A DNA stretch of 64,000 nt, from NCBI GenBank assembly GCA_018268595.1, contig JAFDWH010000002.1:1-64000 (forward strand). Direction: 5' to 3'. Positions 8,482 through 16,994 of the stretch are shown here, piece by piece. A program made the translations under genes and the position numbers. A model generated the notes under the pieces. The model had not been told where the DNA came from, did no database searches, and saw only the letters and a list, made by a program, of their open reading frames with translations. Position 1 is the stretch's first letter. The number at the start of each line of letters is the position of its first letter. The DNA comes from Actinomycetota bacterium. GTDB lineage: Bacteria; Actinomycetota; Thermoleophilia; Solirubrobacterales; Solirubrobacteraceae.

Positions 8482-9561
8482 ATGGAAGCCCTGTCGCCGC
8501 GCCAGGCCGAAGCCCGGCCCGAGCGCGCGGCGGCGGACGAGCCGGCGCACCTCACGCGCGCGGATCGCGTCGAGCTGCTGCGCGCGATGCTGCTGATGCG
8601 TGCGATCGAGGCGCGCGCGCTGACGCTCTACCGCCAGGGGCGCGTCCCCGGCTCCTTCTACGACGGCTTCGGGCAGGAGGCGGTGTCGGTCGGCGCCGCG
8701 TTCGCGCTCGGCCCGCGCGACCGCCTCTGCCCGCTGCACCGCGACCTCGGCGCGCACCTCGTCCGCGGCGTCGAGACGACGCGGATCCTCGCCCAGTACA
8801 TGGGTCGCGCGAGCGGCGTCACCGGCGGGCGCGACGGCAACGTCCACTTCGGCGACCCGTCCGTCGGCGTGATGGGGATGGTCTCGATGCTGCCCGACAT
8901 GATGTGCGTCGCGACGGGCATGGCGATGGCGTTCAAGCTGCGCGGGGAGGCGCGCGTGGCGCTCACGTGGTTCGGCGACGGCGCGACCTCGCGCGGCGAC
9001 TTCCACGAGGCGATGAACTGGGCGGGCGTGCAGCGGCTGCCGGTCGTGTTCGTGCTGGAGAACAACCAGTTCGCCTACTCGACGCCGCTGGAGAAGCAGT
9101 TCGCGGTCGACCCGGTGGAGCGCGCGCGCGTGTACGGGTTCCCGGGCGTGACGGTCGACGGCAACGACGCCGAGGCGGTGTTCCAGGCGGTGCGCGTCGC
9201 GCGCGAGCGCGCGCTCGCCGGCGAAGGGCCGACGCTGGTGGAGGCGGTGACGATGCGCATGCACGGCCACGCCGCGCACGACGACATGCGCTACGTGCCG
9301 CCGCAGCTGCTGGCCGAGTGGGCGGCGCGCGATCCGATCGAGCGCCAGGAGCGGCGCGTCGCCGCTCTGGGCGTGGACGTCGAGGCGCTGCGCGCCGAGG
9401 TGGACGCGGAGGTCGAGGCGGCCGCGGCGGAGGCGCTGGCGGCGCCGCTGCCCGACCCGGCCGACGCGACGCGCGGCGTGTTCGCCGAGGGCGCGCCGCA
9501 GCCGCTCGGCGACGGGCGCGCGCCGTGGAGCGGGTTCGCGCCCGCGGAGGCGCCCGCGTGA
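8482..9561 (+). CDS. 2-oxo-acid (branched-chain/acetoin-type) dehydrogenase E1, alpha subunit
   Basis: Second E1-alpha of the window, 359 residues, clearly diverged from the one at 736. The TPP motif GDGATSRGDFHEAMN ends in the NN of ENNQFAYSTP. GGRDGNVHFGDPSVGVMGMVSMLPDM replaces the GGSMHMFD loop of the first copy, as is usual in branched-chain and acetoin types. MHGHAAHDDMRYVP is the phosphorylation-loop region. It starts a compact operon with E1-beta, E2 and lipB. The substrate is probably a branched-chain or related 2-oxo acid, by inference. Confidence 0.88.
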   Translation: MEALSPRQAEARPERAAADEPAHLTRADRVELLRAMLLMRAIEARALTLYRQGRVPGSFYDGFGQEAVSVGAAFALGPRDRLCPLHRDLGAHLVRGVETTRILAQYMGRASGVTGGRDGNVHFGDPSVGVMGMVSMLPDMMCVATGMAMAFKLRGEARVALTWFGDGATSRGDFHEAMNWAGVQRLPVVFVLENNQFAYSTPLEKQFAVDPVERARVYGFPGVTVDGNDAEAVFQAVRVARERALAGEGPTLVEAVTMRMHGHAAHDDMRYVPPQLLAEWAARDPIERQERRVAALGVDVEALRAEVDAEVEAAAAEALAAPLPDPADATRGVFAEGAPQPLGDGRAPWSGFAPAEAPA

Positions 9562-10526
9562 TGGCGACGATGACCTACCTGGAGGCGATCTCCGACGCCC
9601 TGCGCGAGGAGATGCGCGCCGACGAGCGCGTCTTCGTGATGGGCGAGGACGTCGGCGCGTTCGGCGGCGCGTTCAAGGTCACCGACGGGTTCGTGGAGGA
9701 GTTCGGCGAGGCGCGCGTGATCGACACGCCGCTGGCGGAGGCGGCGATCGTCGGGGCGGCGGTCGGCGCCGCGGTGGTGGGGATGCGGCCGGTGTGCGAG
9801 ATGCAGTTCGCCGACTTCGTCGCGTGCGGCTTCGACCAGCTCATCAACGTCGCCGGCAAGACGCACTACCGCTTCGGCCTCGCGGTGCCGCTCGTCGTGC
9901 GGCTGCCGAGCGGCGGCGGCTTCTCCGGCGGCCCGTTCCACTCGCAGAGCCCGGAGGCGTGGTTCATGCACGCGCCGGGCCTGAAGGTGGTGGCGCCCTC
10001 CACGCCGGCCGATGCGAAGGGGCTCTTGACGGCGGCGATCCGCGACCCCAACCCGGTCGTGTTCCTCGAGCACAAGCACCTCTACCGGCGCGTGAAGGGC
10101 GAGGTGCCGGCGGGCGCGTACGAGACGCCGATGACCGCGCGGATCGCGCGCGAGGGCAGCGACCTGACCGTGATCGCCTACGGCGCGATGGTGCACGCCG
10201 CGCTGGAGGCGACGGCGGACCTGGACGGCGCGTCGGTCGAGGTGCTCGACCTGCGCTCGCTCGTCCCACTCGACGAGCAGGCGATCCTCGCCTCGGTCGC
10301 GAAGACGTCCAAGGTCGTGATCGTGGACGAGGCGAACGAGACCTGCGCGGCCGGCGCCCAGGTCGCCGCCCTGATCGCCGAGCGCGCGTTCGAGCAGCTC
10401 GACGGCCCGATCCGCCGCGTCGCCACGCCCGACGTCCCGATCCCCTTCAGCCCCCCGCTCGAACAGGCGACGATCCCGTCCGTCGAGCGCATCCGCGATG
10501 CCTGCCGAGACCTCCTCGACTACTGA
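9561..10526 (+). CDS. 2-oxo-acid (branched-chain/acetoin-type) dehydrogenase E1, beta subunit
   Basis: A 321-residue transketolase-fold partner of the preceding alpha subunit; its ATG shares one base with the alpha stop (GTGATGG). Family signs: MGEDVGAFGGAFKVTDGF, GGPFHSQSPEAWFMHAPGLK, FLEHKHLYR and VDEANETCAAGAQVAALIAE. The last 29 bases overlap the start of the E2 gene, a longer overlap than elsewhere in the window and a sign of tight coupling. Length is normal for the family. Confidence 0.9.
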   Translation: MATMTYLEAISDALREEMRADERVFVMGEDVGAFGGAFKVTDGFVEEFGEARVIDTPLAEAAIVGAAVGAAVVGMRPVCEMQFADFVACGFDQLINVAGKTHYRFGLAVPLVVRLPSGGGFSGGPFHSQSPEAWFMHAPGLKVVAPSTPADAKGLLTAAIRDPNPVVFLEHKHLYRRVKGEVPAGAYETPMTARIAREGSDLTVIAYGAMVHAALEATADLDGASVEVLDLRSLVPLDEQAILASVAKTSKVVIVDEANETCAAGAQVAALIAERAFEQLDGPIRRVATPDVPIPFSPPLEQATIPSVERIRDACRDLLDY

Positions 10527-11697
10527 CGTCGTCATGCCCCAGCTCGGCGTCTCGGTCGTCGAGGGAACGGTGATCAGATGGCTCGTCGCGGAAGGCGACG
10601 AGGTCGCCGCCGACCAGCCGCTGTGCGAGGTCGACACCGACAAGATCGTCACGGACATTCCCAGCCCGGCCAACGGGACGCTCCAGGAGATCCTCGTCGA
10701 CCAGGGAGAGACCGTCGAGGTCGGGACCCTCCTCGCGTTGATCGCTCACGCCGGTCGGGCGGGTGGCGGTGAGGATGCACGTGCCCCGGTCGCAAGACCG
10801 GGGTGCGCGCACCCGGAGCCGACAGGACCCGCCCGCAGCAGCGCTTGGCTCTCACCCGTCGTGCAGCGGCTGGCGGCTGAGCACGGCGTCGACCTGTCGT
10901 CCGTCACCGGCACGGGCCGCGACGGGCGAATCCGCAAGCAGGACGTGCTGGCGGCAGCCACCCACGCGAACGGCGACAGGCCCCTGCACACCGAGAGCCC
11001 GTACACCGCCGCCGACGCGCCCGGCCAGCTCTCCCGCATGCGCCGCGCGATCGGCGCGCACATGAAGCGCTCGCTCGATACGGCCGCGACGTGCACGACC
11101 TGGATGGAAGCCGACATGACGCGCGTCGAACAGGCCCGCAGAGGCGCGAAGGCCAGCAGCCTGCTCGGCGTCACGCCGCTGCCGATCGTCGCGCGCGCGG
11201 CGATCGACGCGCTCGCCGAGCATCCCGCGCTGAACGCCACGCTGGAGGGCGACCGCTACACGCGCCACGAGGCGGTCCACCTCGGCGTCGCCGTCTCGCT
11301 CGGCGAGGACGGGCTGATCGTGCCCGTGATCCGCGACGCGCACACGCTGACCGTCGAGCAGCTCGGCGTCGCGATCCGCGAGCTGGCGCGGCGCGCGCGC
11401 AAGCAGCAGCTGACGCCGGACGAGGTGCGCGGCGGCACCTTCACGATCACGAACCCCGGCCAGTTCGGCTCGCTGATGGCGACGCCCGTGATCAACCAGC
11501 CGCAGGTCGCGATCCTCGACCTCGAGGCGGTCGTGAAGCGGGCTATCGTCGTCACCGACGACGACGGCAACGACGTGATCGAGATCCGCCCACAGACGAT
11601 CCTCGGCCTCTCCTGGGACCACCGCGCGCTCGACGGCGCGCAGGCCGCGCAGTACCTCGGCGCGGTGCGGCGGCGGCTGGAGCGCTGGGATGGCTGA
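10498..11697 (+). CDS. 2-oxo-acid dehydrogenase E2, lipoyl acyltransferase
   Basis: A 399-residue E2. One lipoyl domain (about 8-85, attachment lysine in VDTDKIVT near residue 49), a subunit-binding domain (LSPVVQRLAAEHGVDLSSVTGTGRDGRIRK split over residues about 121-150), and a catalytic domain ending with the intact motif DHRALDG. The linker after the lipoyl domain contains a DNA hairpin with a GCAA loop (10780-10807) that reads in frame as a Pro/Arg-rich insert. The stop overlaps lipB by eight bases. No dedicated E3 lies nearby. Confidence 0.92.
   Translation: MPAETSSTTDVVMPQLGVSVVEGTVIRWLVAEGDEVAADQPLCEVDTDKIVTDIPSPANGTLQEILVDQGETVEVGTLLALIAHAGRAGGGEDARAPVARPGCAHPEPTGPARSSAWLSPVVQRLAAEHGVDLSSVTGTGRDGRIRKQDVLAAATHANGDRPLHTESPYTAADAPGQLSRMRRAIGAHMKRSLDTAATCTTWMEADMTRVEQARRGAKASSLLGVTPLPIVARAAIDALAEHPALNATLEGDRYTRHEAVHLGVAVSLGEDGLIVPVIRDAHTLTVEQLGVAIRELARRARKQQLTPDEVRGGTFTITNPGQFGSLMATPVINQPQVAILDLEAVVKRAIVVTDDDGNDVIEIRPQTILGLSWDHRALDGAQAAQYLGAVRRRLERWDG
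10780..10807. repeat. Perfect hairpin with GNRA loop inside the E2 linker
   Basis: Eight perfect base pairs (CCCCGGTC at 10784-10791 with GACCGGGG at 10796-10803) close a GCAA tetraloop. Four more pairs, two of them G-U, extend the stem to 10780-10807. It lies in the coding region between the lipoyl and subunit-binding domains, a place that tolerates insertions. It could be an inserted palindrome or an mRNA structure; the sequence alone does not decide. Confidence 0.55.
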
Positions 11698-12520
11698 GGT
11701 GTCCGCCTGGGGGCCCGCCTCCGGCGGCCATGTGGCCGCCTCCGGCACCCCTCCCGAGCTGCTCGTCGTGCGGCTCGGCGTCGTCGAGTACCGCACGGCG
11801 CTGGCACTGCAGGAGGCGGTGCGCGAGCGGCGCATCGCCGGCGAGCTGCCGGACGTGCTGCTGCTGGTCGAGCACCCGCCCGTCTACACGCAGGGCCGCC
11901 GCTCGAAGCCGGAGGACCTGCCGTTCAGACCCGAGTGGTACGCCGAGCAGGGGATCGACGTCGTGCCGGTGCGGCGCGGCGGCCAGCTCACGTACCACGG
12001 CCCCGGCCAGCTCGTCGGCTATCCGATCGTGCAAGTGGACGACGTGGTCGCCTACCTGCGCACGCTGGAGGAGGCGCTGATCGCCGCGCTCGGCGACGAG
12101 GGGATCGCGGCGCGCAACCGCCCCGAGGACGGGATCGAGTACACGGGCGTGTGGATCGAGGAGCGCAAGGTCGCCTCGATCGGCGTGCACGTCAGCCACC
12201 ACGTCACGACGCACGGCTTCGCGGTGAACGTCGACAACGACATGCGCCCGTTCGAGTGGGCCGTCGCGTGCGGCCTGCACGGCGTGCGCATGACCTCGGT
12301 CGCGGACGAGCGTGGCGAGACCGCGCTCACGCGGCCGCCGGCAAGCGAGCCGCTCGCACCGCAGCGCGCGCCCTCCCCCGCGCTCGCCCAGCTCGCCGAC
12401 CGCGTCGTCGCGCGCTTCGCCGAGGCGTTCGCCCGCACCCCGGTCGAGGCCGCGGCGGAGGCGCTCGGGGTGCCCGTCCCGGAGCCCGCGCGCAGCGGAC
12501 TTCCGGCCGGGCAGGCATGA
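11690..12520 (+). CDS. lipB: Lipoyl(octanoyl) transferase
   Basis: LipB moves octanoate from octanoyl-ACP to the lipoyl domains of E2 proteins. The family motif RGGQLTYHGPGQLVGYPI is present. KVASIGVHV holds the catalytic lysine and AVACGL the acyl-accepting cysteine. The 276-residue protein carries an N-terminal extension of about 20 residues (coding for a palindrome at 11723-11740) and a loose Pro/Ala-rich C-terminal tail. The ATG lies inside the E2 gene (eight-base overlap), so lipoylation is coupled to production of its substrate protein. lipA lies 4.7 kb downstream. Confidence 0.93.
   Translation: MAEVSAWGPASGGHVAASGTPPELLVVRLGVVEYRTALALQEAVRERRIAGELPDVLLLVEHPPVYTQGRRSKPEDLPFRPEWYAEQGIDVVPVRRGGQLTYHGPGQLVGYPIVQVDDVVAYLRTLEEALIAALGDEGIAARNRPEDGIEYTGVWIEERKVASIGVHVSHHVTTHGFAVNVDNDMRPFEWAVACGLHGVRMTSVADERGETALTRPPASEPLAPQRAPSPALAQLADRVVARFAEAFARTPVEAAAEALGVPVPEPARSGLPAGQA
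11723..11740. repeat. Palindrome in the 5' coding part of lipB
   Basis: GGCGGCCA (11723-11730) and TGGCCGCC (11733-11740) are perfect inverted copies two bases apart, flanked by two direct copies of CGCCTCCGGC. It starts 33 bases after the lipB ATG and encodes the non-conserved N-terminal extension. It may be an inserted element or a translation-affecting hairpin. Confidence 0.45.
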
Positions 12521-12529
12521 TTCGGCGCC

Positions 12530-12988
12530 ATGCGCATCTCCGCGAAGGTCGACTACGCCGTGCGGGCTGCGATCGAGCTGGCGGTCGCCGGCGACGAGCG
12601 GCTCACGAAGGCTGACGCGATCGCGCACGCGCAGGACATCCCGCCGAAGTTCCTCGAGAACATCCTCGGGGACCTGCGCCAGGGCGGCCTCGTGCGCAGC
12701 CAGCGCGGCGCCGAGGGCGGCTACAAGCTCGCGCGTCCCGCGAGCGAGATCACGGTCGCCGACGTGATCCGCGTGGTCGAGGGCCCGATGGCCTCGGTGC
12801 GCGGCGGCCGTCCCGAGGACGTCGAGTACGCCGGCAGCGCGGAGCCGCTGCGCAGAGTGTGGATCGCCGTGCGTCAGGCGCTGCGCGAGGTCAACGAGCA
12901 CGTCACGCTCGCCGACCTCGCGAGCGGCAGACTGCCGAGAGCCGTCGAGGCGCTGACGCGCGCCGACGACGCTTGGCTCACCCGCTGA
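12530..12988 (+). CDS. Rrf2-family transcriptional regulator
   Basis: A 152-residue winged-helix regulator; the N terminus MRISAKVDYAVRAAIELA and the wing GLVRSQRGAEGGYKLARPA are typical of Rrf2. The usual three-cysteine Fe-S ligand cluster is absent (no Cys in the protein). It therefore resembles the cluster-free CymR-type members, which control sulfur metabolism with a partner protein. It lies between lipB and the convergent sulfate importer operon, so a role in sulfur control is a reasonable inference. A hairpin follows its stop. Confidence 0.85.
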   Translation: MRISAKVDYAVRAAIELAVAGDERLTKADAIAHAQDIPPKFLENILGDLRQGGLVRSQRGAEGGYKLARPASEITVADVIRVVEGPMASVRGGRPEDVEYAGSAEPLRRVWIAVRQALREVNEHVTLADLASGRLPRAVEALTRADDAWLTR

Positions 12989-12997
12989 GCGCCGACC

Positions 12998-13038
12998 ACT
13001 GCGGATCTGCCCTCGCCAGGCGAGGCGAGATCCGCAGT
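12998..13038. repeat. 41-bp palindrome between convergent rrf2 and cysA; likely terminator or REP-like element
   Basis: ACTGCGGATCT (12998-13008) pairs perfectly with AGATCCGCAGT (13028-13038). An inner stem CCTCGCC/GGCGAGG (13011-13017, 13019-13025) sits inside. No T-run follows. The position between two convergent genes suits a bidirectional terminator. Its sequence resembles the palindrome at 30971-31013 (shared CACTGC...GCCTCGC...GCGAGGCGA...GCAGT), which points to a dispersed element. Confidence 0.65.
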
Positions 13039-13040
13039 CG

Positions 13041-14027
13041 TCACGCGCTGAGCGCGTCCGCCTCCGGCGCGCGCGTCGCGAGCGCGCGCGGCAGCACGGT
13101 CGAGCGCACGTGCACGATGTCGCCGACCGCGAGCTCCAGCTCGTCGGCCTCGCCGCGCGTGAGCTGGACCGCCAGCTCCTGACCGTCGCCGAGCACCAGC
13201 TCCGTGCGCACCTCGAAGCCGAGGTGCACGACGCGCGCGACCTGCGCCTCGAACGAGCCGGCCCTCGGCTCGACCGACAGCGCGATGTCGTGCGGGCGCA
13301 CGAGCGCGTCGCCGAGCTGCGTGACCGGCCCCAGGAAGCGCATCACGAACGGCGTCTCGGGGCGGTCGTACAGCTCGCGCGGGGTGCCGACCTGCTCGAT
13401 CCGCGAGTGGTCCATCACGGCGATCTGGTCGGCGATCGACATCGCCTCCTCCTGGTCGTGCGTGACGAGCAGCGTCGTCACGTGGACCTCGTCGTGCAGC
13501 TTGCGCAGCCATTCGCGCAGGTCGGCGCGGACCTTCGCGTCGAGCGCGCCGAACGGCTCGTCGAGCAGCAGCACTCTCGGCTCGACCGCCAGCGCGCGCG
13601 CGAGCGCCATCCGCTGCCGCTGGCCGCCGGACAGCTGCGACGGGTAGCGCGTCTGGTAGCCGGCGAGCCCGACGATCTCCAGCAGCTCGTCCACGCGCGA
13701 CGCGATCTCCGCCTTCGGCCGCTTGCGCACGGCCAGCCCGAACGCGACGTTGTCGCGCACCGTCATGTGCTTGAAGGCGGCGTAGTGCTGGAAGACGAAC
13801 CCGATCCCGCGCCGCTGCGGCGCGACCGACGTCTGGTCCTCGCCGTGGATCGTGACGCTGCCGACGTCGGGCGACTCGAGCCCGCCGATGATCCGCAGCA
13901 GCGTCGACTTGCCGGAGCCGCTCGGGCCGAGCAGGGCGGTCAGCGACCCGTCCGGCACCGACAGCGAGACGTCGTCGAGGGCGACGTAGTCCCCGAAGCG
14001 CTTGGTCACTCTCTCGACGAGGATCAC
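13041..14027 (-). CDS. cysA: Sulfate/thiosulfate ABC transporter, ATP-binding protein
   Basis: A 328-residue importer ATPase. Walker [11 protein letters not shown]-loop [14 protein letters not shown], signature [15 protein letters not shown] and Walker [17 protein letters not shown] are all intact. A C-terminal TOBE-like regulatory domain of about 90 residues follows. It powers uptake of sulfate or thiosulfate through CysT/CysW. The GTG start overlaps the TGA of cysW, and it is the last gene of the cysP-T-W-A operon. A palindrome separates it from rrf2. Confidence 0.92.
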   Translation of the reverse strand: MILVERVTKRFGDYVALDDVSLSVPDGSLTALLGPSGSGKSTLLRIIGGLESPDVGSVTIHGEDQTSVAPQRRGIGFVFQHYAAFKHMTVRDNVAFGLAVRKRPKAEIASRVDELLEIVGLAGYQTRYPSQLSGGQRQRMALARALAVEPRVLLLDEPFGALDAKVRADLREWLRKLHDEVHVTTLLVTHDQEEAMSIADQIAVMDHSRIEQVGTPRELYDRPETPFVMRFLGPVTQLGDALVRPHDIALSVEPRAGSFEAQVARVVHLGFEVRTELVLGDGQELAVQLTRGEADELELAVGDIVHVRSTVLPRALATRAPEADALSA

Positions 14028-14998
14028 GTGTCCCCCTCCTCACGTCGTGGCGGGTCGGTCTCCCGATGAGCGCGAGTCGTATGGCGCCGGATCGTGGATG
14101 CCGGGCGCCGCACGCGATGTGAAGGCGCAGCAATGCTGCGTCGAACATCGCGGGTGGCGAACCGGCGCCGCGAGACGGTGCCAGACGGCCGCAGATCATC
14201 GGGAGAGCGGCCCGGGATGGCGGTCATCGCGAGCAGCGTCGCCAGCGCGATCAGCGCCAGCAGCGCCGAGGCCGCGTAGGCGCCCGCGAGGTCGAAGTTC
14301 CCGAAGCGCTTCTCGACCAGCAACGTGAGCGTCTCCGTCTGGCCCGCGATCTTGCCGGACACGACCGAGACGGCCCCGAACTCGCCGATGCAACGCGCGA
14401 CGCTCAGCACGACGCCGTACGCGACGCCCCAGCGGATCGACGGCAGCGTGATGCGGCGGAAGGTCGTCCAGCCGCCGGCGCCGAGCGTTGCCGCCGCCTG
14501 CTCCTGCTCGTCGCCGACCTCCTTCAGCACCGGGGTCACCTCGCGCACGACGAACGGCAGCGAGACGAAGATCGTCGCCAGCACGATCCCCGGCACCGAG
14601 AAGATCACCTGCACGCCGGCGTCCGCAAGCGCGCCGCCGAGCCAGCCTCTGGTCCCGTACACGAGGATCAGCGAGAGGCCGATCACGACCGGCGAGATCG
14701 CGAACGGCAGGTCGATGACGGCGTTCACGAGGCCCTTGCCGCGCCACTCGCCGCGCGCGAGCGCCACCGCCATCACGATCCCGAACAGCGTGTTGAGCGG
14801 CACCGCGATCGCCGTCACCTCCAGCGTCAGCTGGAAGGCGTGAATCGCGGCTGGGGTCGTGATCGAGTCCCACACGGCGCCGACCCCGTGCTCGAACGTG
14901 CGGTAGAAGATCAGCGCGACCGGCACCAGCAGCAGCAGCGCCAGGTAGCCGAGCGCGAGCACGCGCAGCGAGATCTGCCAGCGGCGGTCAACGGTCAT
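14024..14998 (-). CDS. cysW: Sulfate ABC transporter permease CysW
   Basis: An inner-membrane permease with six hydrophobic segments and the EAA-like loop [30 protein letters not shown] split across the fourth to fifth helices. INALFGIV-like and [11 protein letters not shown] stretches match CysW. The family core ends near residue 265 ([18 protein letters not shown]). A tail of about 58 residues follows, very rich in Arg and of low complexity, and is not expected in CysW. That tail contains a 38-bp DNA palindrome (14114-14151), which suggests that inserted DNA has extended the gene. Confidence 0.88.
   Translation of the reverse strand: MTVDRRWQISLRVLALGYLALLLLVPVALIFYRTFEHGVGAVWDSITTPAAIHAFQLTLEVTAIAVPLNTLFGIVMAVALARGEWRGKGLVNAVIDLPFAISPVVIGLSLILVYGTRGWLGGALADAGVQVIFSVPGIVLATIFVSLPFVVREVTPVLKEVGDEQEQAAATLGAGGWTTFRRITLPSIRWGVAYGVVLSVARCIGEFGAVSVVSGKIAGQTETLTLLVEKRFGNFDLAGAYAASALLALIALATLLAMTAIPGRSPDDLRPSGTVSRRRFATRDVRRSIAAPSHRVRRPASTIRRHTTRAHRETDPPRREEGDT
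14114..14151. repeat. 38-bp nested palindrome in the cysW tail
   Basis: The outer stem GCGATGT (14114-14120) pairs with ACATCGC (14145-14151). The inner stem CGCAGCA (14126-14132) pairs with TGCTGCG (14134-14140) around one A. The layout (outer stem, 4-5 base internal loop, seven-base inner stem, tiny loop) is the same as for the palindromes at 12998 and 30971. Confidence 0.6.
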
Positions 14999-15806
14999 GG
15001 CGCGCTCCCCAGTGGCCGAGCGCGCGGATCCCCAGCAGGACCGCGAGCGAGACGAGCAGCAGCACGGTCGAGACGGCGGCGGCGCTGACGGGCGCGTCGC
15101 TCTCGATCAGCTTGAAGACGTAGACCGAGCCGACCTGCGTTCTGAACGGGATGTTCCCGCTGATCAGCACGACCGAGCCGAACTCGCCGACCGCGCGCGC
15201 GAACGCGAGGGCGGCGCCGGACAGGATCGCCGGCACGAGGTTCGGCAGCACGATGCGGCGGAAGATCGTCGCGTTGCGTGCGCCGAGCGACAGCGCCGCC
15301 TCCTCCATCTCGCGGTCCAGCTCGATCAGCACCGGCTGGACCGAGCGGATCACGAACGGCAGCGTCACGAACAGCAGCGCGAGCAGCACGGCCGACTGCG
15401 TGTAGGCGAGGTCGATGCCGAACGGGCTTCTCGGCCCGTAGAGCGTCAGCAGCACGAGACCGGCGACGATCGTCGGCAGCGCGAACGGCAGGTCGATCAG
15501 CGCGTTGACGATCCGCTTGCCGGGGAAGCGGTCGCGCACGAGCACCCACGCGATCAGCGTCCCGCCGGCGACGTTGATCGCCGCGGTCGCGAGCGAGACC
15601 AGCAGGGTGAATCTGAGCGCCGCGACCGCCTGTCTGCTGCTGACCGCGTCCCAGAAGGCGCCGACGCCGCCGTCGAGCGAGCGAACGAGGACGGCCGACA
15701 GCGGCAGCAGCACGATCACGCTGAGGTACAGCGTGGCGACGCCGAGGCCCAGCGCTCCCGTGTGGGAGCGCCGGGCGGAGCGAGCAGTGACGGCGAGCGC
15801 GCTCAC
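14988..15806 (-). CDS. cysT: Sulfate ABC transporter permease CysT
   Basis: A 272-residue permease partner of CysW, starting at GTG 15806 where it overlaps the cysP stop (GTGA). The longer upstream extension of this frame is a shadow of cysP. Conserved stretches are LIDLPFALPTIVAGLVLLTLYG, split by the third helix, and the EAA-like loop LDREMEEAALSLGARNATIF. VGEFGSVVLISGNIP is typical of CysT. It overlaps cysW by 11 bases. With CysW it forms the membrane channel of the importer. Confidence 0.9.
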   Translation of the reverse strand: MSALAVTARSARRSHTGALGLGVATLYLSVIVLLPLSAVLVRSLDGGVGAFWDAVSSRQAVAALRFTLLVSLATAAINVAGGTLIAWVLVRDRFPGKRIVNALIDLPFALPTIVAGLVLLTLYGPRSPFGIDLAYTQSAVLLALLFVTLPFVIRSVQPVLIELDREMEEAALSLGARNATIFRRIVLPNLVPAILSGAALAFARAVGEFGSVVLISGNIPFRTQVGSVYVFKLIESDAPVSAAAVSTVLLLVSLAVLLGIRALGHWGARHDR

Positions 15807-16843
15807 TTGGCGGTCGACACCCCCGCGTCCTCCTCGAGCTTCGCGATCGAGCCTCTGTCGACGTCGAAGAACTGGTCGTTGACCTTGCTCCAGCCGCCGA
15901 GCTGGTCGATCGTGAAGAGGCCGGGCGGGTCGGGGAACAGCCCTCTCGCCTTCGCGGCGGCCAGCACGGCCGCGTTGACGGGCCGGTAGCCCCAGTCGGC
16001 GAAGCGCTGCTGCGCCGGCTTGCTCAGCACGTAGTCGAGGAACTGCTGCGCGGCCGCCGGCGCGGCTCTCGTCTTCGCGATGTCGATGTCGATCTTGATC
16101 GTGTCGTCGGGGACGACGTAGTCGACGTCCTCGCCCTTCTTCTGCGCGGTCGTCGCCTCGTACTCGTAGGACAGCAGCACGTCGCCGTTGCCGCCGGTGA
16201 AGTCCGACAGCGCCTCGCGGCCCGACTTGTCCTGCACCGGCACGTGCGCGATCAGCTTTCTGACGTAGTCGAGCCCGGCCTGCGGGTCCTTGCCGGCGTG
16301 CGACGCCTGGCCGTAGGCGGCGAGCAGGTTCCACTTCGCGGCGCCCGACGAGAACGGGTTCGGCGTGAGCACCTTGATGCCCGGTCTGAGCAGGTCGTCC
16401 CACGTCTTGATGTGCTTCGGGTTGCCCTTGCGCACGACGAACGCGACGACCGACGTCGTGACGAGCCCTCTGTTCGGCGTCGTGTTCCAGCTCGGGTCGA
16501 CGATGCCGGCGTCGACGAGGCGCGTCATGTCGGGCTCGGTCGAGAACGTCACGACGTCGGCTCTGAGGCCGGCTTCGACGGCGCGGCTCTGGTCGCCGGA
16601 GGCGCCGTAGGAGGTCTTGAAGCCGACGCCCTTGCCGGCGGCGGTCTGCTGGAAGGCCGGGATGATCTCGTCGTAGACGACCTCCGGCGTGGAGTAGGCG
16701 ACGAGCGAGAGCGTCGTCTTCGCGTCGCCGCCGCCGCTGACGTCGGATCCGCCGGCGGTGTCCGATGCGCCGCCGCAGCCCGCCATGGCCGCCAGCGCCA
16801 CCAGCGTGAGCAGTGCGAGGACGGTCTTGCGTACGTGCGACAT
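15803..16843 (-). CDS. cysP: Sulfate-binding lipoprotein
   Basis: A 346-residue periplasmic-type binding protein anchored as a lipoprotein: signal peptide MSHVRKTVLALLTLVALA then lipobox AMAGC. Sulfate-binding family patterns include LVAYSTPEVVYDEIIPAFQ, YGASGDQSRAVEAGL, NTTPNRGLVTTSVVAFVVRKGNP and TPNPFSSGAAKWNLLAAYG. It is the first gene of the cysP-T-W-A operon, with AAGGAG just upstream of its ATG and an operator-like promoter region at 16884-16980. It could bind sulfate or thiosulfate (Sbp or CysP). Confidence 0.92.
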   Translation of the reverse strand: MSHVRKTVLALLTLVALAAMAGCGGASDTAGGSDVSGGGDAKTTLSLVAYSTPEVVYDEIIPAFQQTAAGKGVGFKTSYGASGDQSRAVEAGLRADVVTFSTEPDMTRLVDAGIVDPSWNTTPNRGLVTTSVVAFVVRKGNPKHIKTWDDLLRPGIKVLTPNPFSSGAAKWNLLAAYGQASHAGKDPQAGLDYVRKLIAHVPVQDKSGREALSDFTGGNGDVLLSYEYEATTAQKKGEDVDYVVPDDTIKIDIDIAKTRAAPAAAQQFLDYVLSKPAQQRFADWGYRPVNAAVLAAAKARGLFPDPPGLFTIDQLGGWSKVNDQFFDVDRGSIAKLEEDAGVSTAK

Positions 16844-16883
16844 CGGAACTCCTTCAAGTCGGTAGGGATTCAGTGGTTTGAGA

Positions 16884-16920
16884 GTTATACACTATCCCCA
16901 CAGGACATGTCGGGATAGTG
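16884..16920 (-). promoter_or_regulatory. cysP promoter overlapped by an inverted repeat
   Basis: Read on the minus strand, CCGACA (16913-16908), an 18-base spacer and TATAAC (16889-16884) form a plausible promoter 41 bases before the cysP start. The perfect inverted repeat CACTATCCC (16890-16898) / GGGATAGTG (16912-16920) covers the spacer and the -35 element, so a bound protein would block RNA polymerase. Rrf2-family regulation is an inference from the nearby gene at 12530. Confidence 0.6.
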
Positions 16921-16948
16921 GGAGTAGTGGGGATTCCCAGGCGGTCGA

Positions 16949-16980
16949 GCTATTCCATGAGTTGCAACCTGTGGAATAGC
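16949..16980. promoter_or_regulatory. Second operator-like inverted repeat upstream of cysP
   Basis: GCTATTCCA (16949-16957) and TGGAATAGC (16972-16980) are perfect nine-base inverted copies with 14 bases between. The half site resembles that of the first repeat (CTATYCC / GGRATAG), with similar spacing. This suggests two sites for the same regulator, about 60 bp apart centre to centre. Confidence 0.55.
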
Positions 16981-16994
16981 GACGCGCGATATAG

